Assembly (NCBI GenBank): GCA_017354895.1
Contig: CP071493.1
Location: forward strand, 496,001-560,000
Direction of reading: 5' to 3'
From: Podospora comata
Taxonomy: Eukaryota > Ascomycota > Sordariomycetes > Sordariales > Podosporaceae
Length of the DNA: 64,000 bases
Below are positions 52,451 to 63,390 of the stretch, in pieces. The notes beneath the pieces are model-generated. The model saw only the letters and a program-made list of their open reading frames with translations. It was not told the origin of the DNA and ran no database searches. Position numbers and translations under genes: made by a program. Numbering within the stretch: the stretch's first letter is position 1; each line of letters begins with the position of its first letter.

Positions 52451-54271
52451 CTAATATGTATGCTTAGAAACAACCCACAACGCCCTCAACAGCGCCACCG
52501 CACCGCCCTGCGTCTCGACCGTCCTCCCCCGTCCACGGGTATTCGGATCATTGTTCCACAGCTCCTTCGACGGATCTGACGTCCGGGGCTCTCTCTTCTT
52601 CATGTCCTCCTTGCCCATCTGCATATAAACCGCCTTTTGCCTCTCCATTGACACACCAGCAACAGCAGGTAGCCCCTCCTTCTCAGCCTCAACCGGCAAC
52701 GTGATATTGGGGTTCGTCATCATCCAAACTTCATTGTGGGGTACCCCACGATTCCGATAATCATCCTCCCCGTGGTCCGGCGGTAGGACGTGAAGTTTCT
52801 CAAGATCATCCCAGCTGATCTTCAGCCCCTGCTCCCATGGAAATAGCCCAATCGTCCACCACATCCCGAATTTCCCATGCTCGTCTCGTGTGCCTAGAGC
52901 AGCAACAGCATTATGTCTCAACCAGGGCACATACTTCTTGCACTCGGCAAAGTGCTTCGTCCTGATCCGTGCAAGGCCCTGTTGACTCATCCTAGATCCA
53001 GCACTAGGCATGATCTTGTCGAGAGAATTTGGCGAGCAAAATGTGGTAAAGTGATGCATCCAGATACCCTTGAAAGTCTGGGCGTCTTGCGAGCAAGTTC
53101 CAAAAACATCACAGGCTTCCTCCAGCACACCCGCTCGACCAAGACCCTTCCAGCTTGGAAGCAAGTTGGCGTGAAAATCATCCAGATTAGCCACAGGTCT
53201 GGCCCTCTCTAGATCCCAACCTGTAGCCCGAATCACGTCCTTGATGAGCTTGTGTCCAGAATTGAGGTACTCCTCACTGCCAGTAGCAACAAACAACCCC
53301 AACTGACCCGACAAAATCACACCCTGGTTGTACGTATACACCATCTCGTCCCTCTCGTCACACTCGGTATTGTTGCTCCCCTCGCTGTACCCCGAAATGT
53401 GGAAACCATCCGCATACAAGCCTTGGTGGTTAATCATCCCAGACGACTCCAACCACTCATACCCCAGCTGCGCTGTCCTGAAAAACATGGGATCATGCGG
53501 AGGCCAGTCTCTCTTGCCCAAGTCCCTCTTATCAAGCCCAGGTCTCACCATCATCTCCTCCCACGGACTTGTATTTTCATCCCCCGGGAAATGGAGATAC
53601 ATCCCAATACTCGCCGCAATCCAAAGCTCGTTGGTGATGGCATTCTTGTACGGACTCAACCTCGGATTCCACAGCATCCCTCCCCCGCACAGCTTCTGAT
53701 CCCACCCTTTGCTCGAAAGCTCCCAGAATATCCTCGCCCTGTGGGCAAACGCCGGCGTCCACCTCTCCCCATGCCACCTCCCGTCTCCCAGCTCGTCAAT
53801 GAACTGTATCGTTTCCAACCAGCCCAGCACAACCCAGAGCATGTCGTCGAACGCCTCCCCGCGCAGGGAGAAGACGTCCTGCCCAAAATAAAAGGCAATC
53901 AGCTCGCCAAAATACCGGCCTATAAAGTTGGCCAGGGGGGGGATGACGATGTTAGGCTGGGATCTGGCCAGCTCAAAGTCTTCGGTTATGGTCCGCAGAG
54001 CTCCCGCGATGTGGGTGCCCATCACGGCTCTAGTCCAGTCGATGGCGTCGGGCCAGGTGCCAATCCAGTTTTCGAAGTAATGGTTTTGCATGACGTTTAT
54101 AGAGGCGCAGAGGTCAGCAAAGAGCTGGGTGTCAGGTCGGCCTGCCCCTTGTGTCGTCACTTGGGGGGACGTGGAGGAGAGGTTGAGGAGGGGGTCAGGT
54201 TGGAGTTTGACGGTGGCTGCTGCGTTGGCAGCCGACGCCAGGGCGACGACTGTTGTTTGGAGAAGCCTCAT
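52451..54271 (-). CDS. Secreted GH76 family alpha-1,6-mannanase-like protein
   Basis: GH76 enzymes act on alpha-1,6-mannan; fungal members remodel the cell wall or link GPI proteins to glucan. This single-exon gene encodes 606 residues with a signal peptide (about residues 1-18, MRLLQTTVVALASAANAA). The catalytic Asp-Asp pair lies in AFDDMLWVVLGWLE (about residue 140), as in other GH76 proteins. Further family blocks are GGGMLWNP, AITNELWIAASIGMYLHF, VYTYNQGVILSGQLGL and FKGIWMHHFTTFC, all on the (alpha/alpha)6 barrel. The C-terminus (GGAVALLRALWVVSKHTY) is not a typical GPI-attachment signal, so a soluble secreted enzyme is favoured over a Dcw1/Dfg5-type GPI protein. A long antisense frame is a shadow. 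Confidence 0.9.
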   Translation of the reverse strand: MRLLQTTVVALASAANAAATVKLQPDPLLNLSSTSPQVTTQGAGRPDTQLFADLCASINVMQNHYFENWIGTWPDAIDWTRAVMGTHIAGALRTITEDFELARSQPNIVIPPLANFIGRYFGELIAFYFGQDVFSLRGEAFDDMLWVVLGWLETIQFIDELGDGRWHGERWTPAFAHRARIFWELSSKGWDQKLCGGGMLWNPRLSPYKNAITNELWIAASIGMYLHFPGDENTSPWEEMMVRPGLDKRDLGKRDWPPHDPMFFRTAQLGYEWLESSGMINHQGLYADGFHISGYSEGSNNTECDERDEMVYTYNQGVILSGQLGLFVATGSEEYLNSGHKLIKDVIRATGWDLERARPVANLDDFHANLLPSWKGLGRAGVLEEACDVFGTCSQDAQTFKGIWMHHFTTFCSPNSLDKIMPSAGSRMSQQGLARIRTKHFAECKKYVPWLRHNAVAALGTRDEHGKFGMWWTIGLFPWEQGLKISWDDLEKLHVLPPDHGEDDYRNRGVPHNEVWMMTNPNITLPVEAEKEGLPAVAGVSMERQKAVYMQMGKEDMKKREPRTSDPSKELWNNDPNTRGRGRTVETQGGAVALLRALWVVSKHTY

Positions 54272-55880
54272 GCCCGGCTTTGGTGTGTGATGTGTTGCTA
54301 GAACATGTGATTATGTGACCTCCACCGGTGGCTGTGAAAAGATGGCAATGTGTGTGATTCTGGAAGTAAAAATGAATGTCTCGTTCCCAGCCAGAGCCTC
54401 AAGCCTTCCGAGTATAACCACCACCACCGCAGCCAAGTTTCAGCCTCTCAACGCCAGTGGAGCTGAACGTTGAGAAGTAAATACCCAGGGACTCAAAGTG
54501 TAAGTAGAGCGTATCGAAATCGAAGAAAAAAACAATGTCCGTCAACGAAACTGTTCTTTTACCGGCTCTGTCCTGCAATCTGCATCATTCCCACCATCTA
54601 TATCCCACTCCCACCATTCCAGGACCCAATCGTTTTCAACAACCCAAACCACAAAACCAAATTGTGGGAGCTCCCGTCCGTCCCGTGAAGTCTAGTTTTT
54701 CGTCCGAAGTTGAACTGAATGTGTGTCAGGCACCTCGATGGATCCCCAAATGAAAGATCCCGCCTTGTTGATGCTCGGTTTGATCTCGTTTCCCAAGCCA
54801 CAATGACCCCCAGATCCAAGTCGGCGAGATCTAGGTAATCGAGAACAATGGAGAAAGACGAACTCTTGGTAAAAAAAAGGGAGACAATAATGAAAGAAAG
54901 ATGAGAGCAGAAAAGTTTGATCACGAGTCCGAAACGAACGGGACACACACACACACACACGACACCACCACACCCCAACAGCCAAGTTCAATGACACTTG
55001 CCAAGATGGAAGGAAGGCCTCAGGAAAGTACCCAAGACACGGAATGTTGCACAGAGAACACAACAGGAAAGTACCCGTCAAAACACTACTTTGGAAGAAA
55101 ACGCCACAAGAAACAATGCTCACCCAAGCCACTGGGACCTGCCATCCAACTTTGTCAAAAAGTCGATGGGGGCACAGTCACATAATGTGGTGAGGGGCAG
55201 CAAGAGGGGGGAAGGAACTTGGGGACGGGAGGCCGCACTGATGGTGGGGCTGTTGCGCTTTGCGGGGAGGCGGGCAAAACAGGGCGGTGCCTTTTCGCGG
55301 GGTTAGCAGCATTGTAGTTACATCATATGCACTCAACCTTGTGTGGCCAACCTAGAAAGTGGCAGGTCTTGGGATCAGCAAGGGGTGTGGATCATGGGAT
55401 TCAGGAGAAGTGTGGATGTGGTGGGACAGAGTATGGGGATGACTTACACGTATGCTGGTGGGTGACTTGGGAGGCTGTTTGAATTGATAACGAAATGTAG
55501 AATTATTGTAAGAATCACAGAGGCAATGCTGCGAAGTGTGAGTGAGTTGTAGGATGAGTTCTCATGAACCCCAAGAGTTTCCATTGAACCAAAACTGTCG
55601 TGACCACCCGGCACTTAAACCCGTCGACCGACTATACGACCTATCCAAAACGCCAGGACCGAGGGCTGCATGTGCTCGCTCGCTCGCTCGCTCTCAAAAC
55701 CCAATGACGCCGCCCAAGTCATAACCATGACCCATACTTTATCCCATCCAAGATGTCCCTGTAGCCCGTTCAAGGTGTCCCAGACAACGCCCTCCGCCTA
55801 TACCAATAATGTACAAAAAATACTGAATAAAACCATACCCAGTTGTAGGAGTTTAAACGAGGCCAGCAGTTTTTGTCATT
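54272..55880. other. Intergenic, no gene seen
   Basis: 1.6 kb between the start of the GH76 gene and the 3' end of the adenylate kinase gene. It includes the GH76 promoter, an (AC)n run at 54942-54960 and a (GCTC)n run at 55674-55694. No ORF shows coding character. Confidence 0.55.
55674..55694 (+). repeat. (GCTC)n microsatellite
   Basis: About five tandem copies of GCTC in intergenic DNA. Confidence 0.85.
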
Positions 55881-56750
55881 TCATTCAGCAAAGCGACGCT
55901 CAAACTCACGCATGAGCTTGGGGGTGATCTCGTCGCTGCTCATTCCCGACACCTCCCACAGCACACCCTTGCGAGCGTAGTGTTCCAACAATGGCTCGCT
56001 CGTCTCCTCAAACTTCTTCCATCGTTGGCGGTAGACCTCCTCGCTGTCGTCTGCCCTGCGGACCAACGGCTCTCCAGTGACATCATCGACACCAGCAACC
56101 TTGGGTGGGTTGAAAGTAGTGTTGTAAACCCTGCCCGAAGCCTCATGCACCCATCTCCCAGAGATGCGCTCCATAATGACCGCCAGCGGCGTCTTCAGTG
56201 ACACAACCATGTTAATGGGGATTGTCTCGTCGAGCCGTTCAGCCTGTGTCGCGGTACGAGGGAACCCATCGAGAAGAAACGAAGCCGAGGGATCTTCTGA
56301 AGGTGAGCCGTAACCACCACGAGCATGCGCTGGGTGCGAAATGAAGGCAGCCATGTCGGCATCATTGCTGAAGGACTGCGTCTCGGCGGCACAGGAAGCG
56401 AGCGTCATGACGTTGCCGGCGGGGTGGCTCGAGTACAACCACCCGCGCTGGTTGAGCTCGTTATTGATCAACCGAAGGATAAGATCATCCGGAACCAAAA
56501 GTCCGGCCTTCATCGTACTCTCGACCTTGATGCCTGGTTTTGGTTTAGTTGGTTGACATCCTGAGTATTGTGCTTGAGGAAGAGTCATACCCAGAGGTGT
56601 CCGCTGCTTGACATTGTGCCTGAGAAGATCCCCAGAGGAGATGGATGACAGCTGAGGAAACCGCTGCAACAGCCGCTCAGACTGCGTCCCCTTTCCCACT
56701 CCCGGGGCGCCTACAAGGATAACTCGGGCAGCCTTTCGGAGGCGCATCAT
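55881..56750 (-). CDS. ADK2: Mitochondrial-type adenylate kinase (GTP:AMP phosphotransferase, ADK2-like)
   Basis: The enzyme transfers phosphate between nucleoside triphosphate and AMP in the mitochondrial matrix. Two exons (56750-56591 and 56533-55881) encode 270 residues. The 57-nt intron (GTATGA donor, CCAG acceptor) is a multiple of three and stop-free; retaining it would insert 19 residues after the NMP-binding start, so splicing is preferred. The P-loop GAPGVGKGTQ lies at residues 14-23, then SSISSGDLLRHNVKQ and the AMP-site FLLDGFPRTATQAERLD. The LID region reads GRWVHEASGRVYNTTFNPP and RRADDSEE. It lacks the zinc cysteines of bacterial enzymes, as expected for this subfamily. An insertion between the NMP domain and DGFPRT (about residues 100-140, AETQSFSNDADM) looks lineage-specific. 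Confidence 0.92.
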   Translation of the reverse strand: MMRLRKAARVILVGAPGVGKGTQSERLLQRFPQLSSISSGDLLRHNVKQRTPLGMTLPQAQYSGCQPTKPKPGIKVESTMKAGLLVPDDLILRLINNELNQRGWLYSSHPAGNVMTLASCAAETQSFSNDADMAAFISHPAHARGGYGSPSEDPSASFLLDGFPRTATQAERLDETIPINMVVSLKTPLAVIMERISGRWVHEASGRVYNTTFNPPKVAGVDDVTGEPLVRRADDSEEVYRQRWKKFEETSEPLLEHYARKGVLWEVSGMSSDEITPKLMREFERRFAE

Positions 56751-58660
56751 TCAAGGTTGACGGGAGTCGGGAACTGGGACAAGCGGCAGCGGGGGTTGCG
56801 AGCGAGCGATCGAGCGCGCGCGTGTTCGGGTGTGCGCACCGGGTGGGAGACAGGAGGGTGAGTTGAGCAGGAATAAAGAAATGGGCCGGGGCGCGGAGGG
56901 CCAGAGGGGCAAGGCCGGCTTCAAGTACTAATGCGACTACCCTATGCAAGCAGGCGCGCTCCGGATTCTGGCGTTGTTGCGGTCGGTTTGTCACACAAAG
57001 ATCCGGCTGGTTCGGGGTGCGGGGAACAAGTTGATCGGCACGTAATCGAGACGCAACCGAGGACCGATAATGGAGACAACTCGGGTACAAAGTCACCGAA
57101 TGGGGCACACAAAAACGCTGTGAAGCCTCTATATTAACTTTCTTAGGCGATGGGGAAGACAAGCAAGGAGGGGTGATGAACTATAGGCTTTTACCAAGGC
57201 AAAACAGCTAAATCGGTGTCTAGAGACCTCCTGTCCCACGCCGGTCCGGAGTGATAACGGAGCCTGGAAACCTAAACCGATTGAACAAACTCACTGTGGC
57301 GGCCACTGTCACACCGGACATTCACCCTGCCCAAGTTTCCGAAGCCCTGAACAGATCGGAGTCTGGAAAGGATTGGCGGTGGATTCTCATCCCATTGCCT
57401 GTTACTCATCACGAATGGCTCACCAAAATGCCAGCAAGTTTTTTTGTTGAGGCTTCGGCTGTGCCCCGATATCGCAGTTATCGGGGTCCTTGCCAAGCAG
57501 GTCTTGCTTCTAGAACCAAAGGTTTCATCTGATAAGATCTGATAAAGCTATGAAGAGGAGAAAACTGGACCGTATGCAAGGAAAGGGCATGATAAAAGAC
57601 TCGATGAGACTTTGAAACACTTGAACTTTCTCGAAAGTTTTGGATGAAAATATGTGAGAATGTCCAGACCTGTGGTCAAAGTGCCATGACAGCATGTGAA
57701 GAATTGTCCGAAACCTGTCTAGGGTGTGACGATTCTGCCCGAGAAAGCCCGATCAACTGATTTAGCACGTGCAAAGTTGGGTCTGGTAAGAGTCTGTTGC
57801 CATTGTAACTCTGTCATGGGAAGCATGTGGTGGGGAAGAAGTGCGTTGTGCTTATAAATAATGATTTGGACTCTCAGTGGCTCTCTGAAACAGCAATCTG
57901 CATCTTCCTTGATCATGAGAAAGACATGAGAGGATATGAGAGGATATGAGAGGATATGAGAGCATCCAGAGAAGTCAATAGGGAATCAATGCAGATATTC
58001 CCAAGAGCCAACGCAGACATGCCATGTTGTGTTGTGCTTTCCCCAGCCACAGGATCCCCGGAAGCAGCCCAGCGCAACCTTACTCAGCCCAGACAGTCAC
58101 GTGATGCGCTGCTCGTTCGCTGAATCGCCAAGAGGGCAGCCGAATGGGGAAAGGGCGACCGCGGGGCGGCACTGGATTGGAGCCATGGCATTCAGTGGAA
58201 AGGGCCGGATTTTGATGTCACCGTGCCCCTTTGACAGCGGCGTCCTCGACCATCTCTTTCCAACAACACCATCCACCCCAAACCAGCCCTCCAGCATCCG
58301 CCATCCCTCATCTCGACGTCTTTCTTTTGCTTGAACCATTTCGTCTTCTTGTCTCTATCTGGACAGTCTGCGCAAACCCGGGAGGTCTCGCATTCAATCC
58401 GCTGGTTCCGAGCCCAACTGCCGGTTGCGTCTGAAAATCGAAATCTTCTGCTCAGCTGTGCAGTCCCGTGTCAATTCCCGCTGTTAGCGTTGACCCGTTG
58501 CCGTTGCACCACATCTTTACACTCACGTCAGCGCATCGGCGAAGTTTTATCTCCTTAATCGCGACCAGTATCCAAGTCTGTCGGCAGCATCACGATTTCG
58601 CCCCTAATCTTGGTGCACACCGACCTGCCGTTACCCCCTGAACGCTAGAACACCGCTGCC
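56751..58660. promoter_or_regulatory. Divergent intergenic region, ADK2-like / MDM38
   Basis: 1.9 kb separate the start codons of these two divergent genes. Both promoters and leaders lie here. It contains a 10-bp tandem repeat at 57931-57960. A pyrimidine-rich stretch before 58661 is probably MDM38 leader. No gene is seen. Confidence 0.5.
57931..57960 (+). repeat. 10-bp tandem repeat, three perfect copies
   Basis: AGGATATGAG occurs three times in tandem, preceded by one diverged copy (57921-57930). It lies in the intergenic region between two mitochondrial-protein genes. Confidence 0.9.
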
Positions 58661-60388
58661 ATGAGCGCCTCGACAAGAGTTGCGCGCCGGGCGCTGGTCG
58701 TCAACCCGTTCCAAGGCACCACCAGTACGTCCGCTATCCCTTGTGTGCCCCTATTCCAAGATGACAAGTTGCTGACGGCCCCTCATAAAGCTCATGCCCT
58801 CCCTAGATCCGCCCTCTTGGCCTCCTCGATGCTTCTGGCACGCAATGCGCAGAACTTGAGGTTTAACCGCCCTGCCACTGCTCTGCTTATCCCAGTTCGG
58901 GGGCTCACCACCTCGGGTACCACTACTCATGGCGGCCCGACGGGTGGCCCACCTCCAGGATTCGATGTCGAGAAGGCTAAGAAGCCTCTCCCGAAGGAGC
59001 CTTCCCCCAAGCCCAAGAGCAGTGAGGCTGCATCCAAGCCAGCGGAGAAAACCAGCACCCCCGAGGCCGCTGCTGATTCTTCTGCTACGCTCTCGCAGCT
59101 TGCCGCACAGAAGGAGCCTGCTGCAGAGAAGGTTGAGGCCAAGAAGGAGGAGAAGAAGCTGACGATCGCACAAAAGATCAAGAAGGAGGCTCTGCATTAC
59201 TGGGATGGCACGAAACTGCTGGCCGCTGAGGTCAAGATCAGCTCGCGCCTGGCTACAAAGATGGCTGCCGGCTACGAGTTGACGCGGAGAGAGCAACGCC
59301 AGCTTCAACGTACCGTCCAGGATCTCGGTCGGCTGGTTCCTTTCTCCATGTTCATCATTGTGCCTTTTGCCGAATTTCTCCTCCCCGTCGCGCTCAAGAT
59401 CTTCCCCAACATGCTGCCCAGCACATATGAGGGGCAAAAGGACAAGGATAAGAAGGCGAACATCCTTCGGGCGACCCGTAAGGAGGTCAGCGAATTCCTC
59501 CGCCAGACCTTGAAAGAGACAGGCCTGCCCCTTAGTCAGGCGACGGCCCAGAAGGAAGAGTTTACCAACTTCTTCCGCAAGCTTCGCGCCACTGGCGAGA
59601 CACCTACGGCCGATGATGTGATCAAGGTCTGCAAAGTCTTCAAGGATGATGTGACCCTTGACAACCTTTCCCGGCCGCAGTTGGTGTCCATGTGCCGGTA
59701 TCTCAACCTCAACACCTTTGGCACCGACATGATGCTCCGGTATCAGCTTCGCCACCGCATGCGGCAAATCAAGCGCGACGATCGCGCCATTGCCTATGAG
59801 GGCGTCGACAGTCTTTCCGTGGCCGAACTTCAGATTGCCTGCGCCAGCCGTGGCATCAAGAGCTTTGGTGTCTCGCCTGCTAGGTTACGGGAAGACCTCC
59901 AGACTTGGCTGGATTTGCGACTGCGGGAGGGTGTCCCCTCTACGCTTCTGGTTCTGAGCAATGCTTATATGTATGGCCAGACCCAGCAGGACAGCAGTGA
60001 TGGTGTCTCCAACCAGATTGAAGCACTTACCAATGTGCTTTCATCCATTCCGGAGGAGCTTTTCCACGAGATTGAGCTTGAGGTCCACAATGCTGAGGGT
60101 GCTGCCACCAACAAGCAGCGTCTCGAGGTAATCAAGGAGCAGCAGGAGCTGATTAACGAGGAGCTGCAGCAAGACCAGGAGAACCAGGCGACAGGTTTCG
60201 CTACTCCCCGGGACACTGAAGACATTGACGAGAAGGAGGAGAGACAGGTCCAGGCGGAGGCTGAGGGCATCGAGAAGGCGCAGGTTGCCGAGGCTGTGGA
60301 TGCCGAGAAGGATGGCCTGGATGCCGCCAAGGTCCTCCAGAAAACCGAAGCTGCCGCCGCTGCTAAGCCTAGCGAGAAGCAGCAATAA
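58661..60388 (+). CDS. MDM38: MDM38/LETM1 mitochondrial inner-membrane protein
   Basis: Mdm38/LETM1 works in K+/H+ exchange across the inner mitochondrial membrane and binds mitochondrial ribosomes for protein export. Two exons are proposed (58661-58724 and 58791-60388) with a 66-nt intron (GTACGT donor, TTGCTGAC branch, AAAG acceptor), giving 553 residues. The intron is a multiple of three and stop-free, so a 575-residue reading is also open; the intervening part looks non-coding. The N-terminus is an Arg/Ser-rich presequence. The LETM1 domain includes KKEALHYWDGTKLLAAEVKI, one membrane segment near PFSMFIIVPFAEFLLPVALK with FPNMLPSTYE, and LSRPQLVSMCRYLNLNTFGTD. A Glu/Gln-rich coiled coil forms the C-terminal 100 residues. 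Confidence 0.93.
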   Translation: MSASTRVARRALVVNPFQGTTSTSAIPCVPLFQDDKLLTAPHKAHALPRSALLASSMLLARNAQNLRFNRPATALLIPVRGLTTSGTTTHGGPTGGPPPGFDVEKAKKPLPKEPSPKPKSSEAASKPAEKTSTPEAAADSSATLSQLAAQKEPAAEKVEAKKEEKKLTIAQKIKKEALHYWDGTKLLAAEVKISSRLATKMAAGYELTRREQRQLQRTVQDLGRLVPFSMFIIVPFAEFLLPVALKIFPNMLPSTYEGQKDKDKKANILRATRKEVSEFLRQTLKETGLPLSQATAQKEEFTNFFRKLRATGETPTADDVIKVCKVFKDDVTLDNLSRPQLVSMCRYLNLNTFGTDMMLRYQLRHRMRQIKRDDRAIAYEGVDSLSVAELQIACASRGIKSFGVSPARLREDLQTWLDLRLREGVPSTLLVLSNAYMYGQTQQDSSDGVSNQIEALTNVLSSIPEELFHEIELEVHNAEGAATNKQRLEVIKEQQELINEELQQDQENQATGFATPRDTEDIDEKEERQVQAEAEGIEKAQVAEAVDAEKDGLDAAKVLQKTEAAAAAKPSEKQQ

Positions 60389-63300
60389 TCTGGAGATTTA
60401 GCACGATCATATTGGCTTCATCCCCCAAAGCCCTCCACAGGGCTTGTCCCTCGGTGTACAACAACACAGCGGAACACACATATACTTTACTCACACACGC
60501 CACGGTCTTTTTTTCTTTGGATTTATTTTTCCCTCTTTTTAATTCTCTTTTCTTGTGTGTGTGGTGGTTTGTTTGACTAGACAAAACCGATAATCATCAT
60601 CATTGCATTACATGTCAAGATAGAGGAAAGCGATGGGAAATTTTTGGGAAGAAACGGCTAAGGGGTAAAGGATAGGGGGATGGTAATGGCGGAACCACAA
60701 AGACTTGTGCTACTGTGTATCCATAGAAAACAACAGGCACCAGAAATTCATTATCAGCGGGTGGCACGATTCTTTCAACTACGACACTGTCATGGGAAGG
60801 CTCGGTTGGGAGGTTTTTGTCACCGATTACAGGTGTCTGTCTCTCTTTTTCTGTTTCATTCAACCTCATAGATACTACTCTTCATCATTGACGCTGGAAG
60901 AAAATAGCGTTGTGTATACAAGATATGAAATCTTTTCCCTTGCGAAATCTTTCAGGCTCAATTGCTGTGCTCCAATTGCGGTCTCATCAACTATTCATCC
61001 AATGCATTCATCTGTATTATGTGGAAAGCATGCAAAGCTCAGGGGCCCAACCCGGAGACGGAGAATAATTCCTCTCTTCAAACTCCCGCCAAACGCCAAC
61101 CAGACTTTTTTGTGGTCCGTCTGCTAAGGTAATAACCATGCTTCTAAACCTGTGACATCGATCATAGGAAAAGAAAAAACGATGTTATTTGGGGGTACCC
61201 GGCACTGCAGTTGAGCGGCGCAGCTGACGTTGCTGGAGGAGGCTTCCGAACCTCGAACGGGAAGCAATGCGAGCCTGCTGTAAAGGAGGCCAACGTCATG
61301 GAGAGTTGACAAATGGCTTATGTATGACGACCTTGCTAAATGTCGAGATATTTTTGATTTTTTAACGTTTACATGATGTTGAGAGGGGGCCGTTTCAGAG
61401 GTTCATGTTTGCTGAGGGGCATGTCTTTGCTGCTGACTATACAACTAACTAGGTAGGTAACAGGGCTGATTTTATGAGCCTCAAACGTTCGTTCGGGATT
61501 TGTTCATAGCAAAGCCTCATGTATCTTGCCGACGGGATCAAACATTCAGTTTAGACACCGAACTGGTTCGCATGTGCACAGTGCTCGGTATCGGGGGGCG
61601 GAATACGAGGACTATCATGGAGAGGCCGACTCTTGCATATCAAGAATGCTACAAAAGAGAGGGTCGGCAGTTTTCAAAGCATCGGTTGATCTTTTACATA
61701 TCCTGTCGTCATTGTTTCTCTGATTTGATAGATCGGTTGATGAGGTGCTGGAGAGAAGGGCAGGTGGGAGAGCGGGAGTTGAAGATGGATGTGTGGCTTA
61801 GCATAAAAGAGCGGGTCCATCCGGGGGCGGTGGTTCCCCCCCAGCAATGCAAAATGCGCGGGAAGAGACCCTGGATCCACATGGTGGATATCAGTGACTT
61901 TATCAAGGTTGAGGATTATCAAAGTTGTAGGTAATGGGAATGGAATGTTGGATGATGTTTAGATGTTTGAGAAGAGAGAAAAAATAGGAGACTTTTGGAT
62001 TCATATTTGTTCCAAGTTGCAAGTCTTGTGAGACAGGAGAAAAGTAGAATTAGCTCTAAGATTGTCTGAGTGTGCACTTCATCATCAGTCAAGCGAACGT
62101 AACGCAGGGCAGAATGGGCTTAAATGAGCCGACTGGGCTATAACCTGGGGAAAGCTACACTAAGCGACGATTGTGATGGCCCTGTATCCCGCCTACATAC
62201 GAGAATAAAATCTCGAACGTTGAATGTGAAAAAGCGCCCTGCGGCTGTGGAAATAGTGGTGATTAATTGGTAGGACCTCGAACTTGAGTTTGCAGCCACA
62301 AGGGCTTGGTGAGACATGGCTTGCAGCCTTGTGGGCGCTCCAACGGGCCAACTTGCTGGGCCGGTTACGATGCTTGGAGATTGGCTTTTCCCGCCCTAGA
62401 ACTATGATAGATAGGAAAAAGAGTGACCATAATTACTGAGAGCTACTATCGAAGAAAAGACATCACCATCTCGATCAGTGACTTCTTTTGAAGTTGTGTC
62501 GAAAAGGCGAGATTCCAGCTGCACAGCCTCGGAGCAGATCAAAATCGTGCATTGGCGGGAGAGGCTGATGGCGAACTAGCCCCTGTTTGGCGAAAAGTCG
62601 TCTCCCCTGCCCCCCCGGTTGTCACCTGCAAACCGCAATCCTGCTCGCAACAGAGCGACATCCCACGCCCTAGGTTCCCTCTTTTTCCATCAGTCGTTTG
62701 CATCTCTACAGTAATTTAATCAATCTTTTCCTCATCTTCACCTTCTTCCCGCGATACCTGTCTTGTTCTGGCGCCCGAGTCTGATTTTTCGACAACCGCC
62801 GACAAGCAACGCGTCCCCTCGCTTCTCCTAACGACACCACCTCAGCACCCCCCGGCCGTTCCCGTTGGTTCTTGGCCTGCACTCCCTGAAGCATTGCCAA
62901 CCCTCGAACACCTCAACTCCTCCCAGTGTTTCAGAGTGCTCTCTGTGGACACACAACTCGCAGCACAACAACCCCTGCCCCAACAGTCCCGTCTCCTGGG
63001 TGCTGCAACACTTCTTCAAATCGCCAAAAGATTCGCGCCTGTGAACAATAACCGCTCGCTGTGGTGAGTGTGCAGGTTCACCACCTTCGACGACCACCCC
63101 CGAGCCAGAGACCAGGCGTCTTCTGCCCGACCGACCACGACTTTTTCTTACCTTCCCCTCCCCCTCGACCGGCCGGCCCTTCAATCTCCCTCGACCCACC
63201 GACCATCGACGCCAAACCACAAGTCACAAAACTCAATTCAGCCATTAACCAGACATCTCGCAAAGCCGCCGTCCTGGCTTCCCAACGAGACATTCGCCGG

Positions 63301-63390
63301 TCGTATTTGGCCGGCTCGGGCTCGCAGCCGATCGCGATCGCAAGTTTTGACGGAACAAACAGCGGATTCAGAGACAGCCGCCCTCCAGTG
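60389..63390. other. 3-kb intergenic region, no gene supported
   Basis: It holds the MDM38 3' end and, in its last 700 bp, a pyrimidine-rich stretch that is probably the leader of the UPF0658 gene. A 144-codon frame at 61500-61934 has no recognisable domain, start context or partners. No tRNA or other RNA gene was found by eye. Confidence 0.5.

Noticed and set aside
53252-54301. 349-codon plus-strand frame antisense to the GH76 gene
   Set aside because: The opposite strand encodes a complete GH76 protein with signal peptide and catalytic motif; the antisense translation shows no family features.
61500-61934. 144-codon frame upstream of the UPF0658 gene
   Set aside because: No recognisable motif or exon partner; could be an orphan gene but sequence alone does not support it.
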